Below, piece by piece: positions 46,701 to 58,929 of a stretch of 64,000 bases of DNA (position 1 is its first letter; each line of letters opens with the position of its first letter). The notes below the pieces were generated by a model. That model saw nothing but the letters and a program-made list of their open reading frames with translations, did not search any database and was not told the DNA's origin. A program made the position numbers and the translations under genes. The stretch lies in assembly GCA_003640385.1 (NCBI GenBank), contig RCAB01000188.1, forward strand, positions 7,646 to 71,645. Reading direction: 5' to 3'. The stretch comes from Setaria digitata (lineage: Eukaryota > Nematoda > Chromadorea > Rhabditida > Setariidae).

Positions 46701-49700
46701 TCACAAAGCAGCCTTGCAATACGGCACTTCACTGGGAAAGTCACATACGCTTAGTAATGGGTTAAACACAGTATTCTCTGGGCAAAAAAACTTTTCCAAT
46801 TTTCCCCATACACACCGATAGTACACTGAACAATTTCTTTTGTCCACCAGGGTGTCACCATGGGACTTTCCTCGACAATCCGAACCTGCTGACGACACAT
46901 CTCCACCTGTAACAAAAATTTTTCAAACTGATGAAAGGAAAAGATAAAGGAATATACTATTATATGAAGAATTTAAATTACCTTTTTCAGCTTTCATCGA
47001 AACAGCGGCACACTCAGGCACATTGCTTTTATAATCACAACCACCGGATATTTCATTAAAAACAAGGCCATCATTACATGGCAAGTATTCAAACATTTCC
47101 TTCCCGAAGCACTAAATATGAGTGAGTAATTCATCTGCGGAGAACTATTTCCATCAGACATTCACCATGAAACAAAACTTAAGATGTCGAAAAATGTATG
47201 TGACCTGCAAGATCCTCGCACAGTCTACAGGATGGCGATAGAAGCCATCTGGACGTCGAATACAGAAATCATCCGTATTGTCGACATCCGTGATTTTATC
47301 GCTTAATTCATTATTAGATTTCCGTGGGCAATCAGGATTCAGCGAAGGTGCCACACAAGCCCCAGCGGTTGCAGAAAATGTCTCCAAATGTTTAAAGCAA
47401 CGTCTATAGATCGGAACACCCTAAACATCATGCATTATTTTAAAACGATCATCTGCTGGAATATGTTCCATTCGCCTACCTTCTTACACACAAAATACTG
47501 GCTTAAACATGGACCAATCCCCACAGATGCACCATCCTCTACACCGTCGCATTTGCCTTTTGTCAATGATGCCGATTCCGTCACAGTACCGCTGACTGTT
47601 CCACAAACTTCAGCTGGAACACAGCGTCCGATGTCTTCGTCAAATAAATAGCCATTTGTGCAGTATGACTAAACAGAATAATTCAAGAACAATAGGTGCA
47701 AAAGCTTCAACTTAATTACAGTTTACTTCCAATTTCAGCACTTATTCAACTATTTACCTCACGAATATTTCCATCTATCGCACAGGAGATGTAATCCACG
47801 CGACAATGTCCATTTCCCACAGCTTGACCTCGTGACGCATTGCAGAGCGTCTGCATTGTAACATCAGAAGAACCACTTGCTTGCAAATCTACAGTGCGAA
47901 CACTCGAAATCAAACCTTTCTCGAAATACATTGTTCCTGAAGAATTAGCAGGAGCCCAGATTTTTATATGAATTACTTCCTGGAAAAAATCTTACCATGT
48001 GCTTCATTTCGAGTCCCATCAGAACAAGCAGCAATGTTTTCCGCATAATCACAACGATCAGTTTTGGCATTATAAATTAGGCCTTGTTGGCAAATAAACA
48101 TGTGGTCAACGCCATTGACACAAAGAATAAACTCTCTCGAACAACTTTCAGATATTATACCGCTGAACGTTCTCCCACACTTCTGTCGTTTGTATGCTTA
48201 AAATATCTGACATCAACATCGAGAACTGTTTCCTAAGTAAAACTGCCCACAATGTAACTAACTAAACATATTGATGCCTTGAATGTAGTACGATAATTAA
48301 GATGGAATAAAACCTGGCTTTAAGAGCGTTTTTTTAGCAGTAGATGATAATACAGGTGCGGAATTGAGATCAGCTTCACGACAAGAAACAACATATCCTT
48401 TTTGATCGCAAAATCCTGTTTCCAGATTGAAAACTAGCGTATCCTGACAAACGAATCCGGTTATCTGACCAGCTGAAAAAAAAACAGAAACTGCTGAAAC
48501 TCCAAAATTTAATTGTGAGTTTATTCGATCCAAACCGACTAACCGGAACAAACGAAAAAAAGTGGTGAGCAGTGGGAAGCGTATAACCCATCACGGGCAC
48601 TCATACAATCGAAAATGGAAACATCAGATGAAACATTAGTCAAGTTTACCAGCGTATGGGGCAAATCATCTGAAACTATAGTCTTCTTGATCAAAAAGAT
48701 TAAAAATTACAAGCAGAACTATAATGATAAACTTAGCCAACGATTATTACGGCTTTGAATTTAGAAGCAGTAACTCAACAACCGTTTTCAGTCCATTTTG
48801 CTTGGGGAATAATTCTTCAAAAGAACTCTTACCAAATCCTGGTAAAGAGGAAAATGAGCCCAGTTCCAGTTCATTACTTACTGAGATCGCTTTTTGCTTG
48901 ATATGCTGCTTATTACATTCTACAGTTTCTTCTATTGTGTTACAAGAACTTGTTATCTGCAATTTCAGTGAAACGCTATTTGCCATTCCTTTGATAACAA
49001 TACAATCTATACAGTATCCCATTAAAATAATAAAAGAACTTTGACAATCTTTTGCCTGATCGAAAAGAAGACCGCCATCACAACTGAAGATATATGCAAT
49101 ACCCCCAGCACATACGACAAATGATGGTGAGCATCCAAGAGATACAGTGCTGTTAATGGAGCATGCAAAATTTGGTAACATCGAGGGTATTTCATGGACT
49201 TCATTTGCCGCTTCCGCTTTAAACTTTGCTGCTGTACTTTTAACACTCGAGTAGCCTGAAGAAATGGCTAAGTTACCTGTCTTGCTACGATTAAAATCAT
49301 TTAATGTTTTTAGCTGCAGTAACCAATACTTCAAATAATAAATAACCTTTCATAGCTCCAATAAACTGTCCATGAATTGTGCTTCTTTTACTATTGCAAT
49401 TCGGTACACGTTCCCTATAATCACACTGTTGCTTATCTGCATTGTAATATAGGTTATCCGGACAACTTCTCAATAATGCTTTATTTGAAACACAGGAAAG
49501 AAAATGTCGGCTACAACCAGGAAGAGCATATGTACCATCCAACAGTAAAGCACATGGAGTGCCTAAAATAAAAATTTTCGAAAAAATTTACTACCTTAAT
49601 CTTTAAGGCCATACTGATGTCATTAATTTAGACGAATAAAACAACCGCCCCTGCAAAATACTTCGTCTTCTTGAACATTAATCCAAATCTTTTACAGTTT

Positions 49701-52700
49701 ACTAGCAGCCAAACCTCACTTCCATTTCTTTTATTAGTCGAAGAAAGTTTGTTTTGTTCACAATCTACTGCAGATACACACTTCCCTAATCTACCATCGA
49801 ACAATTTGCCACCTTCACATTTCAGCACAGACGCCACCTTTTTCTGCAAAATAAAAAATTCTCAAAAATCTTTATAAAGGATATGATCAGTAAATTCAAT
49901 CACTAGTCACAAATAGAGCTTTATACTAATTTACCTTTCCATTGCAAGAGATATAATTTGATCGGCAAAAACCCAATGCAATATTTACTGGATATGTTTT
50001 GGCATGACAGAGATCCTGAATTTCACTGAACAGCTGATCGTCCTGCAGAATACTTTTTGCACAACATATATATACTAGTTATCATGTGACTATAACAAGA
50101 ACTTATTCATTTCTAACTCAACCTCTACTTCGGCTTCTAATTCTTCACTCCGTTCAGTTTCAAATTCAGAAAACTCTGCTCCAAATGATACATCACGTTT
50201 TGTACGACCTGCTGCCAAAGCATCAGTTATTGAAGATGCATTTTCAGCCTCACCACTACCTAGAATAAAGCCTGTGTCCAACATAAACAAAAAAAAAAGA
50301 AATGAAATAGGAGTACTATTCGCATCATAATAATTTCTTCCAACCTTCTAGGCTGTCCATCGCTGCATTTTTATTAGCTCTACTAGAATCAGATGAAGGA
50401 GCCACCAATGAATCAGACCTGAAAATGCTTCTTCTATGATTGCATTTCAAACCGTCAACATCTAATTACTTAACAGAGTAATAATTCACTTACAAAGTGG
50501 TAGTTTGAAAAGCAGAATATGTCGGAGGATTATTTGGCAGATGAAAATGATCAATCATTCCCATGTTTCGCATGTTCTACAAATATTTACAATAATACCA
50601 TTATGGATGCATCGACAAAAACTATTTTTTCAATACTTCTATAAAACCTCACGTTTACTGGGCTCCTCCCATCAATAACTGGGATAACGCGGAAAGTGTC
50701 CTCAACAACCTTCATTTGTCCAGCCAAATTTTTAAAACCACTCGAAAGATCTCGCACTGAAGTCTTCTTCGGAACAATTATGTTTGACGAAGGTACATAC
50801 AACACGGGAGAGAACACTTTGGGATCTGAGAGTAAATATGTTTATATGTGTTCGAAATTCCACGAATAAAAAAAAGGTAAAATCATACTGGAAAATATAA
50901 TTTTTCAAAGATCACAAAGCTTTACATCCATGTAATGCAGTTTTAATGGGTTGTGCTTGTAACAAGTCCCATCTATATGGATTCCAATCATACTGATTGA
51001 CGACATTTCGTGAGTACGCATTTAACTGTGACGGAGATTGAAATGAATCACGGATACGCTGAAAATACAAATACAATATGAAACAAAAATCTGCAAGCTA
51101 GAAAAAACATCCAAAGCTTACGTATACAGCAGGAACATCCACTCCAGGTTTTTCAACGGGATTCTGAAAGCACTCTTCAATTTCATACCGAAATCGACAA
51201 GTGAAAAGCGTTGAATCGAAACGTTTATCCTGAAGATAAACATAAAACATTTCAGATTACTAAACTAACTTATATGTAATAAATAAAAAGGAAAATAGCC
51301 AAGCACTTACTTTAACGCACTGCCTCACTTCGAAAGTTTGCTGTGCACCACATTCCAAATATTTATTTTCACAAAGACCGACAGGAATGAACTCGCCAGG
51401 TTTGCATGTGGGTGTACTGGTCCATTTATCACCTTCGCAGCCACAAATGTCACATTTAGAACTACATGTCCCATGCACAGGATCAAACGAATGACGAGGA
51501 GGACATTTAGCAAGGACAAATTTCCCATTTGAACATGTATAATAATGATCGTTGCAGATTCCAATTCCAAGACGTTCATTTTCAATACATCGTACCTGAA
51601 GACCCTATATTAAAATTTCAACAACACAAAACATTGAAAAATTACCGGAAAATACCTTGTTAGGATCAAAGGCAGGCGGCAATATGGTACAATAATCTTG
51701 CGGTACACAATGACCGGCACGTTGATCGAAAAGTTGTCCTGACTGGCATCGCATCAAGATAGCTATATTTTGGAAGCATTTTACATATATTGGAGAACAT
51801 TGCTTTCCATAATTACCATTTCCTCGTTTCGCGCATGAAAAAAGATCTAAACGAATAATACATAAAAATCTGTTTCGCCAATTTCTGAGTTCATAAGAAG
51901 CAAAAAGTAATGGTGATCAGGACTTACTGGTTTCTGGAATTGGATTTCTTGGTTTACTTGGTTTAATCTTTCCCAAGTAAACCACACCGACAAAGCCCGA
52001 TCCACAACGATTCATTTCGGTACATTTCCAAGATTCATCGCATCTTCGGAGTGTAGGAATGAATAATTGTCCCTGGGCACATCTATAAATTTTCTTCCAT
52101 CCATCGCTACAAACAGCAACTTTATCCGAACAATCCAGCGCATACAGACCATCCTCCATGTTGTCACATCTCAATGAATCTAGAAGACTTACTTACATTT
52201 GAAAAATTATGCATACAACACTCCAAATCATAAAGGAAGAAAAATTACGACGTACCTATCCGGTTTTCCGATAATTCTGGCAAACAAAATTTCCCTTCAG
52301 TTTCTTCTTCCTGCTCTTCTTCTTTTTCTTCAGTATTTGCTTCTGTTACTTTCAACTGTTCTGCATTTAGACTATTCACGATATGTAAACAAATATAGCA
52401 TGACAACAAAAGTTGCATTTGGAAGGATCAAACCTGATATTTGATTGAGTTTCCCACTATCCTCACCGATACACTGTACTCTAACGTACTTACAGTGTTT
52501 GGCACCTTCACCCGCAACTGAATCTGAAGCTATTAAACTAGTTCAGTGCATGAAGAACATGATCATTCATGATTAAAACTGTGACTGTCTATTAGTCCGA
52601 AGATGTCTAACAGTGATTTGATGCGAATTCCCAGTAAAAAACACTTCCCCTAACTACTTTGACTTCAAAGCCATTGCAAGACAAACAAATCCCATGAGAA

Positions 52701-55700
52701 ACATAAACAGTTAGTTACCTGGCACACGAATAGCACCCTCAGAAGGTTTGCTAAGGCACATTACTTGAACATACTTACAACGTCCATCATTCGCATCAGA
52801 AACTAAACTAATAGAATATTTAAAGCGCGGAAATAAATACAAATAATCCTAGTACAGGATGATGACTCGGAAAACAAGAAAACCGCCTTTAAGTAATTAA
52901 ATAATTTCGAGAATTATGAAATTATTTTCGACTTCTTAAAGTAAAAGCACGTATAATAACCTGAACCATTAGTTGGTGACAATGGAAATTCTGTAACAGA
53001 GCTTGATTCTACCGAGGTAAAATTGTCATACTTGATCCAATCTGGAAATGAAAATAGTCTCAGACCTTATATCTAATTTATTATCGTTCTCACATAACCT
53101 CAATGTGAGAACGATAATAAATCTCAGCCTACTCTGATAGCGACATAGAATAACCTTTATTATCGTATACATCCTCAGACGGATGAAATGAAGCTAGTAC
53201 TCTATACATCAAAAATGAACACTGCTCGTAAGGCACACATCGGCGCAAAACATTTGAAAATACCATTGCGCTCGGACATTTCTTAGGGATCGGAATGCCA
53301 GCATTACATGTTATGAAATCCGTAACACAGCCCGTTGAATAATCACCATCCGCTAATTCGTAACATAATTTCGGCGAATGTTTAATAGCTAAGTAGAAAA
53401 AACCTCATTTATCACAAGATTTAGCGGAAACAAAATTAAGTCACCGAAATTTACTAATCTGTAAAGATTGTTTCTTAATGATCGGTGGAAATTTTGTAAG
53501 ATTCATCAGTAAAAACATCGCAAATACCTTCAGTTCTCTTCGTATCTTCAGCAACATTTTCTATATTTGTTATTCCAGACAATGCGGGTTGTGAAGGTGA
53601 TATAACTTCTCGTCTACAGGCTACTTCTGGGATACAAGCAGTGGTACTTCCATCGTACACCATATTACTCGGGCAATATTTCACTGTCACTTTCTAAAGC
53701 ACATTGGAATGTTGGAAATCCCATCAAATACATCACTACAATCACTGGTCGTTTTATCAAATACTATATGAACCCATTTCAGCCAAAATAAAAATTTTAA
53801 GATGTACCTGATTGTGACACTGTAGATAAGTTCTCAAGCATAAATCTAATGCATAAGTGCCATCTTTTTTTTCCAGACAGAAAGGTGTAATCGTGGAAGA
53901 TATCAGTTGTTCTGATACATCCTCTACCAAAGGATCATTTCGACATTGTAATACATTTTCTGGCTCCTCACATCGATTAACCGACGCATCAAACACAAGT
54001 GTTTCAGGACACGACATTAATATCCTCGACATGTGCTAAATTTGTTAATTGGATGAAATTTGACTTCTTTCAAAATAAATGAACCGAAGTCTGAATCAAA
54101 ATACTTACAACACAAGAGTAGAAAATCTTTGAGCATGGACCAGAAGCATAATTCCCATCCGGAAGGCCACTGCAAACTTCATTGCTACCTTTTTCTGTCT
54201 CACGGGAGTCAGACAACGGCTTCTGTACTACAAGAGTTGCCGAAGTACCACCGTGAACACAAGAATTAACTTCTGAGAAATCTTTACATCGACGAAATTC
54301 ACTGTCGTAGACCATATTATCAGGACATTCAAACAAATACTTCTCTCCTTTTACACAGATGTAAAAGTCCTTCGAGCAATTATATGAAAAAATCCCATCG
54401 GGTCGAGTAACACACTGCACATCTGTAAGTTAATTAAAAAGTTGCTCGCCAATTATAATTTGGTAATCTTGAGAAACAAAGCCTGCGCAATTTGTAAGTA
54501 ATAAGTTCGAGCTGAGATTCAACTATTTGGTTTTAACTGCTAGATAGAAAATCTTTAATCTTACCTAGCTTGTGTTCATCCGACTGATTAACTTTTCCAC
54601 AAACAACGACATTGCGACGTAAGGTACATCTCGAAATGTCAGGATCAAAAACCAATGGGTCAGGACAACTTGCTAGATTAATAATACCATCTTGACATAA
54701 TATATAGGACGCTGAGCAAAGACCAAGCTCGTGAGGGCCATTTGGAAGCGCATCACAACTGGATATCGATGGTGAAGTACTGTCAAGCATTGATGAATTA
54801 ACTTCTTCACTTGATGAAGCCCTGCAGCGTCATGGCGATCACGTAAAAGCTAGATCGTAAGGCAAGCGATGATCCACAACAAATGTTTGGCCACAAACCT
54901 GCACGCTTCTACTTTGCTCGGATTATCGCAAGTACCACTGCGATAATCGAACGCGAGACCTGATGGACAACTCATGTAAAACGTCTCGCCATTTGCACAA
55001 CCGTAGTAGATTCTGCTACAACCTTTCACGTAAAAACCATCGCTCAAGCTTTCACACTTTGAAACACCACCTGAAAATTCCCTCTTCATTATGACTGCTC
55101 ATAGCATAGACTATACAAGAAACCATACCCTCTACAGGTATAACTGTAAGTCCGTGTATCGGACTGGAAACTCTCGTCAACGTTTCATTATATTGAGGGC
55201 AACCTCGCACATTTTCCCTGAAAAAGGTTTTATGAAATAAATGTCAGTAGTAACGGTAGACATCTTACAACTGCTATTACATAGTACCTGAAATCGCATC
55301 GATTTAGGGAAGGGTTGAACACTAAACCAAATGCACATTTTGCAAAAGATGTTGCGCCACGCCAACAGTGATAATATCCGGAACCGCAAGGTGATAAACC
55401 GTAAATGCCATCATCCAGAATTGAACATCCGGAAACTAAGTTAGAAGCAGTTCCTTCCCTTCAAAAATCAACAAAACGATACTTGTTATTTTTGCAGTAG
55501 AAATATACAAATCTAATAAGTAATTATGGCTTACTCCTCAACGCTGACTTCACCATTTGTCGTTGATCGACGTGCACCACAGGCAACGACATTGTCCGGA
55601 TAATCACAAAAACCACTGTCAACATTGAAAACTAAATCATTTGGACACTCCAGTCCTGTTGAAATGCCATTTGAGCAAGAATAAAATTTCTCGGTACATC

Positions 55701-58700
55701 CTACTGCATACAGACCGTCTTTCTGCCCTTTACAGCGACAATCTGCATTGGACCTATGTATATATCTAGGCGTATATCTAGCACTATATTTAAAAATCAA
55801 TGTTTCTAGATATGGGTTTCCTTTATCAAAAACGAGGATACCTGGATCCTCATGTGATAAGTCTGATTTGTCCCACTTAAGCTGATTCCTTTTATACTTC
55901 AAGCATTTTTTAATTTTGGACCTGTCGTCACAGAGTCCCGTTTCTCCATTGTATATAAAACCTGGACCACATGAAGCATTGCTTCCCACTCCTGAATATC
56001 TTACTAAATTAGAAAAGAAAAGTTTTCAATACTTATTACATTAGAAAAGTTCCTGACCATTAAAGCAAATTAAAAAATTCCTTTCACAATCTCCCAATTC
56101 GTAGACGCCATCAGGAAGAGAGGAGCATGGGGTTGAAGACCTGAAAGAACAGGAGGTTAGAATTTTCAATTGCTTTAATTTTCAACAGTTTCTCAATTAG
56201 TACGGAATTACAATCTACCCAGAAATAGTAGTTGCTTCTGGATCAGAATTGTCAGCACACCACGGTAACTCTTTAGAATCCAAGCACTGCTGACGTTCAG
56301 GAGAGAACAACTGCCCCTGGTGACAGACAACCACGAGACCTCTCCCGTTAATGCAAAGAAGATACTTTCCGTAGCATTCCGCAATGGCATATATCCCATT
56401 TTCCCGTTCTCGACAAACATTTTGCTTTCGATGAGATTCCGTCATCTGACGGACAACTCCTGAACAAAATTTTTAAATTTTGAATAAAAGCACATTGGTA
56501 TGAAGCGAATCAACCTTTGTTTTTATGGAGTTATTCATAGTTGTTTATAACTATATATATAAACACCAAGCATATGCAAATTTCGTAGCAGTCCTTCAAA
56601 TTCCTGACTCCTCTGTGGTACCTGCATTTATATGTCCTAAAACGGATTCATCCCATCTTCGTTCGTTTTTGTTATATTTCGAACATTTTTCGACATTGAT
56701 TTCATCGTCGCAATATCCAGTTTGCCCATTATACACAAGGCCAAAGCTGCATGAAGCATTACTTCTCACTCCTGAACTACATTTAAGTAGCGAATGAAAA
56801 CTCAACTTATCGGCATCGAGTAGTAAACAGAAAAGCAGACATAACTTACCATTAAGACAAATTGAAAAGTTCCTTTCACAGTCTCCCAGTTCATAGATCC
56901 CATCAGAGAGTAATGAACATGAAGAAGACCTAAATCAGCAAGAGATAAATGATGATTCTTTCACACGAATTAAAATTTCCCAAATGACAACTCACCCAAC
57001 ACTCGTGGTTGTTTCCGGATTTCCAAAATCTGCACAAAACGGTAGCTGTCCAGCACTTACACATCGCTGATGTTCAGGAGAATATAAATGTCCACTGTGG
57101 CAAGTAACAACCAAAGCCTTCCCGTCGACGCAAAAAAGAAATTTATCGTAACATTTCGCAATAGTATACTTGCCATTTTCACGTCTTTCACAAGCATCTT
57201 GCTCCCGGTAAGATTGCACAACTTTATGTGCGACTTCTAAATAGCATTCCCAAACTTTCCAAAAGAAAAACCAGTGTTCCACTATCCTGTATAATTCTGC
57301 GACTACTTGAAATTTCAAATTTCAGAACTTACGCCTTTTCCAATCCCGTCTTAATTTTCCGGAACTTCCCAAAGAGATCGTAGACTTCAAATCAAAACCT
57401 CTACATGCTGGTATCATTTCTTTGAGATCACACTGTAAATTTTTCTGCTCGTAAACACTTTTCATCCAATGGCTATGATAGCATATTGTCTCCTTATCAA
57501 AAGGATTATTACTTTACCAGTATAAGAGATTTGGAAATACCATATTACTAAAAAGAAACTAAAGTACCAGTAACTTACTCTCAATTCCTTGGCACTAAAA
57601 TATAAGCCCTTTGGGCATTTTGAAAGTGATGCCACTCCATCCTCACAGAACCAAAATACATTTGAACAACCATCAACATAAACACCATCATCCAATCCAT
57701 TACAGTCAAATTTCACTGCAGAGGGATGATTTCAGACGGATTCCCATTCATTAGAGCCAATGAATGCTCCAAAAGTAGAAATCATTCGCTTTTTTAAGGA
57801 AGGAAATTCTCAAATTACGAAAGGAAGGCTTACATCGGCAGTAAAGGATATCATTCTTTGGCTCGCATCGACTTACATCACCATTCCAATAAAACCCATT
57901 GTTACAAAATATTTTTTTCGCTTTTCCGTTCTCACATGACAGATACCACCGTTTACATGGTCCATCCTGAGATTTATTCTAATTAGTTTTGAGACGAAAA
58001 ATGGAAAAACTGTGAAGAAATCATTTGGCATAAAACATATTGAATTCTTCCCTGTTTTTTTTTTCATGATAAAATTAACAGGACTTTCACCTCATATACA
58101 CCATCCTCCCGCCCGATACACTTTGACAAAGTAGTTTCCTTTTCCCGTATCGGATATCGTCCCATTTGTTTGCTGGATGTCAAAACATCCTCGTTTTCTA
58201 CTTCAAGGGGCTGTATTTGATGAGGATCACGTTCAGGAAGCGTTTGTATTGTTTGTAGTGGTACTTTGCCATGGGCAAATCCGTCCGGCAACCCAACAAA
58301 CCGATGCCATATTCCGCCTTCCGGAATTTCAGACATATATTTCTTTTGCTGGTCGTAACTTTTAATGCCATCCGGTACCAGTTTCACAGATCGGCGAGCC
58401 GACGGTCTAAATGATCAGAAAAGTAGCCCAACTGATGGAGGAATTAGACCAATTTGTCATAAAATACCTCTTTACTGTAGAATTTGGTAAATTCTCTTTA
58501 CTATTTAAATATAATAAGTATTCTCCACATCTAAAGATGCTGTAACCAGACACTGTATCTAACAGATCAGGCCTAAAAATGATTTTTTAATACCAACCGA
58601 GAAAGCATGCCCAATTCTCCATCTATGGCGTTGAACTGCCTATCCAATACTGACATACGCTTTTGACGTCCTGTTCTCCATAGTGCCGTGTCATGTATTC

Positions 58701-58929
58701 CTGAATGACCTTTCCGTAAGAGTCTCACTCTATATGGCTAGGTGTTCCGGAAGCAAATGGAAAAAATGAAAACTCCATGGACCGAAAATGATGATGGTGA
58801 TCTGTCTTAAAAGACACCAAATGAATCCGTAAATTAAGGATTCTCAGAAACGTTTCCTTGGACAGAAGAAAAAGTGTCCCATTGACAAACACAAGTTACA
58901 GTTAGCAGTAACAAATCATCTCTATACAT
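46701..58929 (-). CDS. giant multi-domain chitin-binding protein (about 27 peritrophin-A/CBM14 domains), CBD-1-like
   Basis: More than 40 small exons encode roughly 2,500 residues built from about 27 six-cysteine CBM14 units of the form C-x-G/D-G-x-Y-x(3-5)-C-x4-F/Y-x2-C-x-G...C-x2-G-L-x-F-x5-C-D...C. Clear examples are CDNMEDGLYALDCSDKVAVC near 52.15 kb, CKGQKDGLYAVGCTEKFYSC near 55.7 kb and the last unit ending SEVPYCKAAL. CBM14 domains bind chitin. In C. elegans, CBD-1, a 12-domain relative, tethers layers of the eggshell, so an eggshell or microfilarial-sheath role is a reasonable inference. Acidic and Ser/Thr-rich linkers lie near 50.1-51.0 and 52.3-53.0 kb, including the furin-like RTKRD. 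The 5' end is tentative: exons 58929-58852 (MYRDDLLLLTVTCVCQW, signal-like), 58737-58598 and about 58572-58500 fit in phase. It could also be two adjacent genes, but no intervening promoter or end was seen. Confidence 0.85.
52435..52830 (-). repeat. two short Cys-Lys-Tyr-Val repeat exons between CBM14 blocks
   Basis: Two neighbouring exons of the chitin-binding gene encode related units that are not CBM14. They are SDANDGRCKYVQVMCLSKPS at about 52,800-52,730 and VAGEGAKHCKYVRVQCIGED at about 52,515-52,445. Each has only two cysteines in the pattern C-K-Y-V-x-V-x-C. They sit in a linker between CBM14 domains 14 and 15. I recognise no family. Confidence 0.6.
53077..53121. repeat. short perfect hairpin in an intron
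   Basis: TTTATTATCGTTCTCACAT (53,077-53,095) and its exact reverse complement (53,103-53,121) are separated by a 7-base loop. It lies in an intron of the chitin-binding gene, between the exons for domain 14 and the following linker. One more flanking base pair extends the match. Confidence 0.85.
55830..57240 (-). repeat. internal duplication: two copies of a two-domain CBM14 cassette
   Basis: Copy A (57,240-56,615) and copy B (56,460-55,830) each encode an ERRENGKY/RERENGIY-type CBM14 domain followed by a LSDGIYELGDCERNF/LPDGVYELGDCERNF domain. Both end in a linker with KYNKNERRWDES or KYKRNQLKWDKS. Intron positions match: one after the ETTTSVG/EATTISG sequence and one after the N of SICLN/LICFN. 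The shared exon structure shows a genomic duplication rather than convergence. Confidence 0.85.

Noticed and set aside
48724..49044. 106-residue plus frame within the chitin-binding gene
   Set aside because: It is antisense to minus-strand exons carrying a CBM14 unit (CSINSTVSLGCSPSFVVC) and its continuation.
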